DNA of 58,481 nt. Source: Rhodothermales bacterium. GTDB taxonomy: Bacteria > Bacteroidota > Rhodothermia > Rhodothermales > Bin80. Positions within the stretch are counted from its first letter, which is position 1. Every line of letters starts with the position of its first letter. Below the pieces are notes generated by a model that was given only the letters and a program-made list of their open reading frames with translations, was not told where the DNA came from and did no database searches. The translations under genes and the position numbers were made by a program. Below are positions 31,621-40,705 of the stretch, one piece after another. The DNA lies in assembly GCA_012271205.1 (NCBI GenBank), contig JAAXGT010000056.1:1-58481 (forward strand). The letters are read 5' to 3'.

Positions 31621-32388
31621 CTACGCCAGATCATTCATTCCAGCTGTGCAGAGTGCCAATTCTTCGCCATTTGAAGAGGCTTGCAGGCTATGCAGCCCGC
31701 ACTCATTCTTCGCACGACGGCGCCAACGGCCTGCGCGGTCATCTTCTCCCGGAGCAACCGGACTGGTGCACGGCCAACAGCCAATACTCGGATATCCCTG
31801 GTCGTGCAGCGGGTTGTATGGGACGTTATTATCCCGAAGGTAGCGCCAGACCTCCAGTTTCTTCCAAGCCACGAGCGGGTTAATCTTCACGACCCCAAAT
31901 CGTTTATCCCACTCGACGACTTGTGCCTGTGCACGCTGAGGAGTCTGAGCGCGCCGAATCGAGCTGATCCACGCGTCAACACGACCTAACTCTGCCTCAA
32001 TTGGTGCTATTTTTCTGATCGCACAACAGACGTCAGGATTGCGTTCCCAGAGTCGATCGCCGTATGTGTTCTCCTGCTCCTCCAGCGTAAAGGCTGGCGT
32101 TACCCGCCGAATCGTCAGATTGTAGCGGGATTCGATGGTATCCCACAGGGCATAGGTCTCCTCGAAAAAGAGTCCTGTGTCAAGCGTGAACACATCGATG
32201 GAAAGCCCATGACGTCCGATCAGATCAATCAACACGCACCCTTCGGGCCCCAGTGCGGTTGCAAAGGCCAAGCGATGCCCATAGCAGCTTGTGGCCCATC
32301 GGAGTATGTCAATCGCCGCTCGGCCATCAAGCTTTGCTGCCACGTGCGTTAATTCCCTTACGCTTATCCCCTGTACACAATTCGTCAC
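31621..32388 (-). CDS. cysH: Adenylyl-sulfate/phosphoadenylyl-sulfate reductase
   Basis: This 255-residue thioredoxin-linked reductase turns APS or PAPS into sulfite during sulfate assimilation. It has both cysteine pairs that hold a 4Fe-4S cluster (CC at 121-122 and CWPC at 204-207), the mark of the bacterial APS-reducing type, along with RRAQTPQRAQ and GEDDRAGRW. The catalytic ECGLH motif is at about 229-233, followed by an extra 22-residue tail. The start is a GTG at 32388. No other cys gene is near, and it faces the iol genes on the opposite strand, so it looks like an isolated insertion or relocation. Confidence 0.9.
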   Translation of the reverse strand: MTNCVQGISVRELTHVAAKLDGRAAIDILRWATSCYGHRLAFATALGPEGCVLIDLIGRHGLSIDVFTLDTGLFFEETYALWDTIESRYNLTIRRVTPAFTLEEQENTYGDRLWERNPDVCCAIRKIAPIEAELGRVDAWISSIRRAQTPQRAQAQVVEWDKRFGVVKINPLVAWKKLEVWRYLRDNNVPYNPLHDQGYPSIGCWPCTSPVAPGEDDRAGRWRRRAKNECGLHSLQASSNGEELALCTAGMNDLA

Positions 32389-33403
32389 AATGTCACTCTC
32401 GCCAGATTATTGTGATCTAACGGGCAACCCGGTTGTTACGCATTCCCAATGCATGCAGAGACTGGTGCATGCCTGACCTAACGCTGGATGTGGGACCGCA
32501 TTGAGTTGGCCATACTTGAACGGCGTCTGTGGCTTCTGAGTATCTGCACGTTGCAGGGATCCAGAATATTTTCGTGGGCGCTAAGATAACAGATTTTATT
32601 CATTCGGTACACTCTTAACTTGATGCCGCTGGTCTCACGGTGAGCATTCTCAGCTGATTCATATTTGACCGGCTTGGTGTGACATTGCCTACTCGGTGCA
32701 TCCGACGTACCTGAAGCCGTATGTGACGCAATGCCGCACATACTGTTGATGGGGTCGAGGAATAAGGTGCGGCACCCCGATTTTCTTCGATTCAAATTGA
32801 CAGTCGGTCATTCGCTGGATCATGCTGGTATGCAGGCTATTTCTGGCATTTTGCCATCGATGAGCACGGGCCAAATCCAATACTTGTCATGTGCCCTTAC
32901 CAATGGCACCCGGAATCAGCCGGGGCATGGTCACGATGTATGTGATTCCGGTCTGTGGATTTCTGCTTTTTCTTGCGTTCCAAGTGATGTAATTCGTGGC
33001 GAATTCGCCGCTGGGAAAAGGTGTCCGAATTGTGTATACGTTCGTCGCTCCGATACGAGCGCAGGAACGAACCCCCACACGCCGTCATAACCGTGCCAGA
33101 GAACCAAGTGTGGCAAAGCTCGTAGAGGGGCGTAAATGTGAAGTCACCATTAAGAATCAATTAGTTCCATCTCCTTAAATAAAACGGTTTTTGGTCGATC
33201 TGGTCTGGATAGCTTCACACGTTGGACCGGTGCACCTGCTCACTCTGTTCCGGTGAATAGTCGGAAGGCATCGAGTTACGTGTAAGGTACTGCAATCGGA
33301 CTGGCCCCGGATTCGATAACCCGTTCTGAGCGCGAAAACTGCATTTGAACGGGCGTACGTATTGGGCCGTATTTTCCGCGGCAAGACTTTTGCAACCCAC
33401 ACT
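32389..33403. other. One-kilobase gap between cysH and iolG, no intact gene
   Basis: cysH and iolG diverge from this stretch, so promoters of both must lie here. Several short minus-strand frames in 32478-33160 change from one to another like an eroded coding region, but no family is recognisable. I see no clear promoter hexamers, riboswitch or repeat. Confidence 0.4.
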
Positions 33404-34426
33404 ATGACTAAACCCCTTCGTATCGCTGTACTCGGAACCGGACGCATCGGGCGAATGCACGCGGAGCATATAGCTTTTCGTGTTCGTGAGGCTGCGCTGG
33501 TAGCTGCCGTTGATCTCAAATTAGATCTTGCGCGAGAGTGCGCGGAGGCCTGCGGCATTGATCATTATGGCACTTCTGTGGACGACGTTCTAGCACGAGA
33601 AGACGTGGACGCTGTGGCCATATGTACCGCCAGCACAACTCACACCGACATCATTCAGGCTGCTGCTGGCGCCGGCAAGCATATCTTCTGCGAAAAGCCG
33701 ATAGATTTGACACTGGCGCGCATTGACCGTGCGCTAAAGGTCGTCAAGGACGCTGGTGTTCTGCTGCAGGTCGGCTTCCAAAAGCGGTTTGATCTGGACT
33801 ATCGTCGTGTGCGGCAGGCGATTGATACCGGTGAAATCGGTACTCCGCACTCGATCCATATTGCCAGCCGCGATCCAGCCCCGCCTCCAATTGAGTTTCT
33901 TCGCACGTCTGGTGGCCTGTTCCTGGACATGACCATTCACGACTTTGACATGTCTTGCTACTTGATGGGTCACAGTGTGGATACCGTCTACGCAGCAGCG
34001 GCTGTGCGAGTAGACCCGGCCATCGGTGAAATCGGCGACGTTGATACGGCAACAGTCGTACTCCAATACAAGGACGGCACACTTCTCACGATTGAAAACA
34101 GTCGCCTGTCCGCGTTTGGCTATGATCAGCGCGTTGAAGTGTTCGGCAGCAAGGGCAGCATTAGAGTGGACCACCACTACCCTGATGCCACCATTCTTGC
34201 GACCAAAGACGGAGTGCGGCGGGATGTGCCGTATCACTTTTTTCTCGAGCGCTACAAAAACGCGTACATTGAAGAATTGCGCGCCTTTACCAATGCCGTG
34301 TTGGCGGGTGGCCCCTCACCGTTATCTGGCGAGGAAGCACGTATGCCTGTTGTTATTGGGCTGGCGGCCAAGCGTTCACTTGAAACAGGTCAGCCCGTCA
34401 AGATTAGCGACATTGACAGCACCTGA
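33404..34426 (+). CDS. iolG: Inositol 2-dehydrogenase (Gfo/Idh/MocA family)
   Basis: This 340-residue NAD-dependent enzyme oxidises myo-inositol to scyllo-inosose, the first step of the pathway. It shows the Rossmann loop VLGTGRIGRMHAEHI, the family motif GKHIFCEKPIDL (the catalytic lysine in EKP), VGFQKRFDLDYRRV and FLDMTIHDFDMSCYL. The ATG at 33404 is chosen over an upstream TTG because it gives the normal MTKPLRIAVLGTG. The class I aldolase gene follows after 3 bp. Related MocA enzymes for other inositol isomers cannot be excluded, but the surroundings favour myo-inositol. Confidence 0.9.
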   Translation: MTKPLRIAVLGTGRIGRMHAEHIAFRVREAALVAAVDLKLDLARECAEACGIDHYGTSVDDVLAREDVDAVAICTASTTHTDIIQAAAGAGKHIFCEKPIDLTLARIDRALKVVKDAGVLLQVGFQKRFDLDYRRVRQAIDTGEIGTPHSIHIASRDPAPPPIEFLRTSGGLFLDMTIHDFDMSCYLMGHSVDTVYAAAAVRVDPAIGEIGDVDTATVVLQYKDGTLLTIENSRLSAFGYDQRVEVFGSKGSIRVDHHYPDATILATKDGVRRDVPYHFFLERYKNAYIEELRAFTNAVLAGGPSPLSGEEARMPVVIGLAAKRSLETGQPVKISDIDST

Positions 34427-34429
34427 GAA

Positions 34430-35494
34430 ATGGCTGGTGTGACGGACATCGAAGCTGTCTTGGGGCACGAGTACAAGGGGCTGCTGAATTATGTGTGTAC
34501 AAGTGTGCCCTCAAACAGCATTTTTACGCCGGGTCCAGATTTTCTGGAGCGGGTGAGCACCAACAGCGAACACAATCCACGTACATTGGCGGCTCTCCAG
34601 CGTTTGTTTGGGACCGGACGTTTGGCGGATACGGGATATCTCAGCCTTCTGCCTGTCGATCACGGCATCGCGCATACGGCTGGTATGGTGTTCGCTGCCA
34701 ATCCCGCGTATTTGGATCCGGCTTCAATCGTACAACTCGCATGCGAGGGGGGCTGCAGCGGGCTTGTGACAACGTACGGGGCATTAGGGGCGATGGCCAG
34801 AGTGGCGGCACATCATTTACCCCTTGTGCTGAAGCTTAACCACGACGAGCAATTCGCGTGGCCTGCACGCTTTGAGAACATCCTGTTTGCCCGCGTACAG
34901 GAAGCCGAAGCCATGGGGTGTTCGGCCGTGGCTGCGACGGTATATTTCGGCGGTCCCAATGCGCGCAGGGAATTGGGGATGATTTCGGAACTCTTCAGTT
35001 TCGCACACGAGTTGGGCTTGGCCACTGTTCTGTTTTGCTATCTGCATCCACGAGCACTGAATGTTGAGGGCAAGGAGATCGTATTTGCGGCTGACCTTAC
35101 AGCTGAAGCAAACCATCAGGGTGTCACTATTGGGGCAGATTTAATCAAACAAAAGCAGCCGCTATGGACCGGTGGCTACGCGGCATTGGGTCCCGGTTAC
35201 GGCAAAACAGATGAGCGGATTTACACGACACTCAGCACGCCGCATCCGATTGATTTGACACGCTACCAGGTACTATTGGGATATTGCGGTCGTGCAGGAC
35301 TCATCCACTCGGGTGGTGCCAAGGGTGACAACGACATTCAGGCCGTTGTGCGATCGGCGGTCATCAATAAGCGGGGAGGGGGCATGGGGATGCTCGCCGG
35401 GCGTAAGGCCTTTCAGGTTCCGGTGGTACGCGGCGTGCAACTGCTCCATGCGATACAGGACGTGTACTTGGATAAATCAATCTCATTGGCCTGA
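34430..35494 (+). CDS. Class I (DhnA-type) aldolase, likely the DKG-6-phosphate aldolase
   Basis: This 354-residue protein belongs to the DhnA/FbaB class I fructose-bisphosphate aldolase family. Visible blocks are LSLLPVDHGIAHTAG, LVLKLNHDEQF, a GADLIKQKQP segment in which the Schiff-base lysine is expected, GRAGLIHSGGAKG and INKRGGGMGMLAGRKAFQ. It follows iolG by 3 bp, so it most likely performs the aldol split of 5-dehydro-2-deoxygluconate 6-phosphate to dihydroxyacetone phosphate and malonate semialdehyde, the job of class II IolJ elsewhere. A general glycolytic role is the alternative. The functional call depends on gene context. Confidence 0.82.
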   Translation: MAGVTDIEAVLGHEYKGLLNYVCTSVPSNSIFTPGPDFLERVSTNSEHNPRTLAALQRLFGTGRLADTGYLSLLPVDHGIAHTAGMVFAANPAYLDPASIVQLACEGGCSGLVTTYGALGAMARVAAHHLPLVLKLNHDEQFAWPARFENILFARVQEAEAMGCSAVAATVYFGGPNARRELGMISELFSFAHELGLATVLFCYLHPRALNVEGKEIVFAADLTAEANHQGVTIGADLIKQKQPLWTGGYAALGPGYGKTDERIYTTLSTPHPIDLTRYQVLLGYCGRAGLIHSGGAKGDNDIQAVVRSAVINKRGGGMGMLAGRKAFQVPVVRGVQLLHAIQDVYLDKSISLA

Positions 35495-35647
35495 GCCAGG
35501 CAATCTGTGTACCGAGGAATAGCCGCAAAGGTGATCTATCCCCGTTCCGGATTTTCGTGCTTGCAGAGTAACGGGATCGGTTCCCGAGCTGTCCGCATGA
35601 GATCACCTGCAAACGGCGCAATCAATCACCTGGGTGAATAGTGAAAA

Positions 35648-36121
35648 TCAGTTCTTGAAATCCTCAATCATGCCCACGAGGTCATAAATCAGCTCATTGG
35701 GTACCGGCAGCGTCAAATGATACTGGGAGACTTTCCACAGGCCATCCTCCACGACTAGTACTCCCGTGCCGCGTGTTGCGCCGAATCTTTCATTCAGCAA
35801 GATCTCGTCAAACCAAGCCGTTTGCCCGCCCTTGGCCAGGTACACATGGCGCTCTTGCGGCACATACGTCCAGCCACGTCCCGCATCAAAGGCCGGTTTC
35901 GCATACGCCTTAAACTCCTCCAGTGTCCAGCGCTCCGTTATATCCGTCCCTATAAAGATGCTCTCCGCGGCGAAGTGTCCGAAGTACCGTGCATAATCTG
36001 CGTCCGAAGCCGCCCGATGAAAGTCGTCAAGCACAGCCTTTACTGCATCCTGTGAAAGCCCTTCTTGGGCCATCGCACCCGAGGCAAGAGAAAAGAGGAG
36101 CATTATCAATAGCGTACGCAT
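35648..36121 (-). CDS. Secreted NTF2-like (SnoaL/DUF4440 type) protein
   Basis: The 157-residue product starts with a signal peptide (MRTLLIMLLFSLASGAMA, cleavage near residue 19). The remainder has the NTF2-like cone pattern: helices with AVLDDFHRAASDADYARYF, the strand ESIFIGTDITERW, AYAKPAFDAG, and strands TAWFDEILLN and GTGVLVVEDGLWKVSQYHL. Such periplasmic domains bind small hydrophobic ligands or act as inactive relatives of SnoaL enzymes. It stands 30 bp downstream of the GMC oxidoreductase stop on the same strand, so it is probably the last gene of that operon. Function unknown. Confidence 0.75.
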   Translation of the reverse strand: MRTLLIMLLFSLASGAMAQEGLSQDAVKAVLDDFHRAASDADYARYFGHFAAESIFIGTDITERWTLEEFKAYAKPAFDAGRGWTYVPQERHVYLAKGGQTAWFDEILLNERFGATRGTGVLVVEDGLWKVSQYHLTLPVPNELIYDLVGMIEDFKN

Positions 36122-36150
36122 TTGGACAGTAGGATTGGTTTGTGAAATAA

Positions 36151-37620
36151 TCAGTTGGGCTTGCCGGTAAGGTGATCAGCCACACGCAGAGCCTGAGCCG
36201 CAATAGTGAGTGCCGGATTCATGGCCGCCGAAGATGGAAAAAAGGATGCATCCACCACAAATAAATTCGGGCAATCATGTGACCTGCACCACGGATCGAG
36301 CACACTGCTTGCAGGATCCGTACCCATGCGCAGTGTGCCACACTGATGCGAATTTGTTGCTATGCCCATTACTTCGACGAAAGTAAGCGGGTAGCCGATG
36401 CGCCGGAGCAAGGTGCACGCGAGTTTCAAGAAATGTCGGTGGGAAGCGGTATTGGTCGCGCGCCAGTGCACATGAATGCGCCCTGAACTGGTAATCGTAA
36501 CGCGGTTGTCCGGATCCGGCAAATCCTCACTCATCACCCACCAGTCCATGCTGCGGTCCGCAAGAAGCTTCAGCCATGTGCGGGGCATTCTTGGGCGGGC
36601 AGATTTAAGCATCGCAACCTGGATTTTTCCGATAAGCTGCAGGTTGCCAAGAGGCCAGGGCCAGTCTGGGCCTCTTAAGTACCAGTCATTGATGGAGAGC
36701 GTCTTTTGAAACACTGTCGAGTTGCGCTCCCACGGACGTACCGCCATTAAGGCTGCGTTGTTGTGCACCATGTAATTCCGACCAACCTGCCCGGATGAAT
36801 TGGCCAGATTGTCTGACCTGAGTAGCAGCACGGCGGAATTAACGGCGCCGCACGCGACGACAAAAGTGTTGGCGCGTATTGTCAGGCGTTCGCCGGCCCG
36901 TACAAGTTCCACCGACTGTATGTGGCCATCACCCGAAAAAAGACGTCTCGCATAGGTGTTGGTCCAAAGTGTGACGTTTGGGCTCTGGATCGCCGGGCGC
37001 ACGCAGCACATATCTGCATCGCTCTTGGCCAGCACCTTGCAAGGAAACCCGTCACAGGTATGACAGCGAATGCACTTGCCATTCAGATCAAGGCCCATGG
37101 GCAAATGAAACGGCCGCAATCCCTGTTTCCGAAAAGCGGTGGCCATGGCTTCCAGTTGTGGCTCATGCGGCACGGCCTCGTAAGGATAGGGGGATGATCG
37201 TGGTGGCTCTGTAGGATCTTCTCCCGCCGTACCACGCACTTGATACAGTGCTTCAGCTCGGGAGTAGTATGGTTCCAGATCGTCGTACGAAATGGGCCAG
37301 GCTGGGCTCGTACCGCCCTCATGTTCCAGCGCTCCAAAATCCTCACGCCGAAAGCGAGGCAAAGCAGCACCATACACCTTCGTGTTGCCGCCCACGAAGT
37401 AGTGTACGCCGGGTCTGAAGAGCTGTCCCTGATTCGATTCCCAGAGTTCGTCAGGCTTATAGCGATTTTGTCCAAATACGTGTTCCCCACTCCAGTTCTC
37501 GGGTTCCTGAGGCAAAAAATCGCCTCGTTCTACGACCAGAATTCTGGCCCCGCAGTCTCTCAATGCCCAAGCAAGCGTGCCACCACCTGCGCCGGTACCA
37601 ATGATGACTATATCGAACAT
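36151..37620 (-). CDS. GMC-family oxidoreductase
   Basis: This 489-residue flavoprotein has the N-terminal FAD loop VIIGTGAGGGTLAW and VVERGD, the GMC block NTKVYGAALPRFRREDF, and the C-terminal signature NSHQCGTLRMGTDP with FFPSSAAMNPALTIAAQALR. The cysteine-rich segment CIRCHTCDGFPC is typical of the gluconate dehydrogenase/sorbosone-like subgroup, which oxidises sugars or polyols and passes electrons to a carrier. Its ATG shares one base with the stop of the permease gene (TGATG at 37618-37622), so it is translated with the importer and probably acts on the imported substrate. The substrate is unknown. Confidence 0.85.
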   Translation of the reverse strand: MFDIVIIGTGAGGGTLAWALRDCGARILVVERGDFLPQEPENWSGEHVFGQNRYKPDELWESNQGQLFRPGVHYFVGGNTKVYGAALPRFRREDFGALEHEGGTSPAWPISYDDLEPYYSRAEALYQVRGTAGEDPTEPPRSSPYPYEAVPHEPQLEAMATAFRKQGLRPFHLPMGLDLNGKCIRCHTCDGFPCKVLAKSDADMCCVRPAIQSPNVTLWTNTYARRLFSGDGHIQSVELVRAGERLTIRANTFVVACGAVNSAVLLLRSDNLANSSGQVGRNYMVHNNAALMAVRPWERNSTVFQKTLSINDWYLRGPDWPWPLGNLQLIGKIQVAMLKSARPRMPRTWLKLLADRSMDWWVMSEDLPDPDNRVTITSSGRIHVHWRATNTASHRHFLKLACTLLRRIGYPLTFVEVMGIATNSHQCGTLRMGTDPASSVLDPWCRSHDCPNLFVVDASFFPSSAAMNPALTIAAQALRVADHLTGKPN

Positions 37621-38435
37621 CAGGCCTTGACTGCACCAGACATCAGTCCACGTACAAACAGCCGGCCGAGGCCGATATAGACCAAGGCCGTAGGCAGTGC
37701 TGCCACTACCGCCCCCGACATGACCACATTCCAGTCCACCGAAAATGATCCGGACAGGTTGTTGAGCGCAATGGTCACCGGTTGTGCTTGTGGATTCGGC
37801 ACAACCGTAATCCCGAACAGGAAATCATTCCAAATATTCGTGAACTGGAAAATGAGCGTAACCGCAAACGCAGGCAACGAAAGGGGCAGCATGATGCGCC
37901 AGAACGTTTGCAAAAGGCCGGCCCCATCGACCGTAGCCGCCTCCACAATGGCGTTCGGCATATTAATGTAGAAGTTGCGGAAGATCAGTGTCGTTACCGA
38001 TATCCCGTACACTACATGGGTGAGCACAAGTCCGGGCAGCGTGCCATAAAGCCCGATCCACTGCAGGAAGCGTACCAGCGGCAGTAGAATGGCTTGGTAC
38101 GGGATAAAGAAGCCAAAGAGCAACAGCGCAAAGAGTATCTCGGAGCCTCGAAAGCGCCACTTCGAAAACACGTAACCGTTCACAGCACCTATCATCGATG
38201 AAATCAGCGCAGCCGGCACGACCATGATCAGGCTGTTGCGCAGGTTGGGAGCCAGCATGGCCCACGCCTCGGCAAAACCACCGGCCGTAAGTTGCCTGGG
38301 CAATACCCACATGGTGGCCATGCTCACATTGGTGGCTTCCTTCAACCCGTTGACCACCATGACGTACACCGGCAGCGCGTAGAAGAGGAGCGCCAAGCCC
38401 AGAACTATAATCAATATGATCCGCTTGACGCGCAT
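37620..38435 (-). CDS. Carbohydrate ABC transporter permease (MalG type)
   Basis: The 271-residue integral membrane protein has six hydrophobic segments and the inner-loop EAA motif (EAATVDGAGLLQTFWRIMLP), which docks to the ATPase. This is the CUT1/MalG pattern for oligosaccharides or glycosides. It is joined to the MalF-type gene by a TAATG overlap and to the GMC gene by TGATG. With the next two genes it forms an importer that has no ATPase gene nearby. Confidence 0.9.
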   Translation of the reverse strand: MRVKRIILIIVLGLALLFYALPVYVMVVNGLKEATNVSMATMWVLPRQLTAGGFAEAWAMLAPNLRNSLIMVVPAALISSMIGAVNGYVFSKWRFRGSEILFALLLFGFFIPYQAILLPLVRFLQWIGLYGTLPGLVLTHVVYGISVTTLIFRNFYINMPNAIVEAATVDGAGLLQTFWRIMLPLSLPAFAVTLIFQFTNIWNDFLFGITVVPNPQAQPVTIALNNLSGSFSVDWNVVMSGAVVAALPTALVYIGLGRLFVRGLMSGAVKA

Positions 38436-39454
38436 TATTCCCGGCTCCTGAACGTGTGCACGAGGTAAGGAATGACGACAATGCAGGACGCCAGCAGCAT
38501 AACGATCGACGCCGCAGCTCCCAGGTTGTAGCGTGCGGCCTTGAACATCATTTCGAAAACGAAGATGGAGGGCATGTCTGTTGCAAAACCTGGACCGACA
38601 CCCGACATGGCAAAAACGAGGTCGAAGATCTTAAGCGAGACATGTAGTAGAATGATCGCCGTGGAAATCGTAATTGGTGTGAGCATGGGAACAATCACCG
38701 AACGATACATGCGGAATTCACTGGCACCATCGATGCGTGCGGCATCCCGTACCGACTGCGCAATGCCACCCAAGCCGCCCAGATACATGGCCATGACAAA
38801 CCCGGAGAGTTGCCATGTGGCTGCAATGGCTACCGGAATCAGTGCTACTGGAATGCCCCACTCAATCTGGAACGATGCTCCCCTTGGCCACACGGCCGCA
38901 ATGGCCTGATTCACAGACAGCACCACGTTAGGATCCGTAGTCCAACCGGGTGCCAGCGGCCCAATACCCAGTGCCGCCAACGCCTTGTTAATGCCCAGCA
39001 AATCAAAAAACAGGTTGATGCCTGTTTCCGGATTGAAAATCCAGCGCCAGAGAACACCGGTTACGATAAAGGACAAGGCATACGGAAATAGAAACGCGCT
39101 TCGGAAGAAACTGCGTCCGGCAAACTGCCTGTCAAGGAGAATCGCCAGCACAAGCCCCATGCTGATGGCCAGCGCAATGAAGAGGACGGAAAAAACCACT
39201 GTATTGCGCAGGTCCGCTTGGAAACGCGGCATGGCCAGCATCTCCGCATAGGTCTGCCATAGCGGCTCGCGCAGGCTCAAATCGACGGCCAGCGTGCGCC
39301 AGTTGGTCAACGAGAAAAAGAAGCTCGAGCCTATAAACCCATAGACAAAAATCCCGGTTAGTGCCAGCGATGGCAGAAGCACAAGTAAAGCCTTGTGACG
39401 GGTAATCCGCTGCCAGGCTGACCCTCGAAGATTACTTGCCAAAACCCGACGCAC
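38435..39454 (-). CDS. Carbohydrate ABC transporter permease (MalF type)
   Basis: The product of about 339 residues is the larger CUT1 permease. It has six hydrophobic segments, the first at LLVLLPSLALTGIFVYGFIG, and the EAA loop RDAARIDGASEFRMYRSVIVP. The start is uncertain: a TTG at 39481, a GTG at 39454 and another TTG further in are possible, all overlapping the binding-protein gene; I chose the GTG. The stop is fused to the MalG-type start (TAATG). Confidence 0.85.
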   Translation of the reverse strand: MRRVLASNLRGSAWQRITRHKALLVLLPSLALTGIFVYGFIGSSFFFSLTNWRTLAVDLSLREPLWQTYAEMLAMPRFQADLRNTVVFSVLFIALAISMGLVLAILLDRQFAGRSFFRSAFLFPYALSFIVTGVLWRWIFNPETGINLFFDLLGINKALAALGIGPLAPGWTTDPNVVLSVNQAIAAVWPRGASFQIEWGIPVALIPVAIAATWQLSGFVMAMYLGGLGGIAQSVRDAARIDGASEFRMYRSVIVPMLTPITISTAIILLHVSLKIFDLVFAMSGVGPGFATDMPSIFVFEMMFKAARYNLGAAASIVMLLASCIVVIPYLVHTFRSRE

Positions 39455-40694
39455 GTGCTTCGCGCTTGAGTGTATTAGCAAAGGCGTCTACATTCCGGCG
39501 CACTACAAAATCCGTCAGCGCATCGTTAAGGGCTTGCTGGAAGTCCGCCGGTGCTGCTGAACCGTGCACCACTGTCGGAATCAGCATATCCGTGGAATAT
39601 GATTCCATCGCCCACTGCAAGTAAGGACCGAATCGAGACTGGTCGCAATCGGTTCGCGCGCAAATGGAACCCTTCAGCAAATTGAAATCCTCTTGTACTT
39701 TTCGTTGCCCCATAACACGTAGCATATTGCGTGCGGCTTCGGCATTGGGCCCGCCTTGGGCCAAAGTGAAGCCATCTGACACCAGCAGATAGGTGTCTTC
39801 AGTACCGGGAGCGGCGACCCAGCCGAAATCTACATTGTCCCGCTTTCCGGCTTGTGCCAACTCACCGTAAACCCAGTCGCCCATGGAGTAGAAAACGCAC
39901 CCACCGCCAATTAATTTGTCCACGGCTTGGTCCCAGGACAGTGCGGCATGATCCGTGTTCAAATAATTCAGCAGTCGGCCGTAGGTCTCAATAGCGGTGC
40001 GAACGTCCGCATCTGTGAAGGAAACGGTCCCGTCCCACAAGCCGAGATATCGTTCCGGCCCGATGACGCCGGCGAGCGCGTTTTCAAACATAATACCGGT
40101 GGCCCAAATGCCCGCATCACCCATACAAAACGGTGTTACGCCTGCTGCAGATAGCGATTCTGCAATATCAAACAGTTCTTCATAGGACAGCGATTCGCCA
40201 ATTTCAATGTTATGATCGGCAAGCAGCGGAAGATTGTACCATAGCGTGTTACTGCGGTGCAGGTTCAGGATCACCAGGAATGGCTGTCCTTTTTCGGTCA
40301 CCATGCTCAGCAGAGACGACGGGAACACTTGGTACCAGCCCTCCTCGATGTACAAGTCGTGCAGCGACAGGGCAAAGCCGGGCGTGACATATTGTCCCAT
40401 AACTTCGGCACCCGGATGGGTCTGCCACGTATCTGGCGGATTGCCTCCCACCAGGCGCGTCTGAAGTACGGGCCGCGCGGCACTACCCCCACCCCCGGCA
40501 ATCGACGCATTGATGACGTTCACGTCCGGATACTGCGAGCGAAAGGATTCAAAAACAGATTCAAGCGCGGCGGCCTCACTGCCGGAAGTCCACCAGGAAA
40601 ACACTTCTACCTGGTTGATTTCTGATGAAGAACCGGAGTCCTGACAGGCTGCCAACAGCAGTACGCCGGCAAGTATTAGTGTAACGTTTCGCAT
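39432..40694 (-). CDS. Carbohydrate ABC transporter substrate-binding lipoprotein
   Basis: The product (about 420 residues) has a clear lipoprotein signal (LILAGVLLLAAC, cysteine at residue 16) and the extracellular binding protein type 1 fold: VEVFSWWTSGSEAAALESV, PDTWQTHPGAEV, GDAGIWATGIMFEN and VFYSMGDWVYGE. The tryptophan-rich start of the mature part resembles glucose/mannose-type CUT1 binding proteins. An ATG at 40715 is also possible but overlaps the aldehyde dehydrogenase gene; the ATG at 40694 gives a normal signal. It supplies the operon's importer, so its ligand should be the compound the dehydrogenases act on. Confidence 0.88.
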   Translation of the reverse strand: MRNVTLILAGVLLLAACQDSGSSSEINQVEVFSWWTSGSEAAALESVFESFRSQYPDVNVINASIAGGGGSAARPVLQTRLVGGNPPDTWQTHPGAEVMGQYVTPGFALSLHDLYIEEGWYQVFPSSLLSMVTEKGQPFLVILNLHRSNTLWYNLPLLADHNIEIGESLSYEELFDIAESLSAAGVTPFCMGDAGIWATGIMFENALAGVIGPERYLGLWDGTVSFTDADVRTAIETYGRLLNYLNTDHAALSWDQAVDKLIGGGCVFYSMGDWVYGELAQAGKRDNVDFGWVAAPGTEDTYLLVSDGFTLAQGGPNAEAARNMLRVMGQRKVQEDFNLLKGSICARTDCDQSRFGPYLQWAMESYSTDMLIPTVVHGSAAPADFQQALNDALTDFVVRRNVDAFANTLKREARASGFGK

Positions 40695-40705
40695 CCCTCT
40701 GAGAT

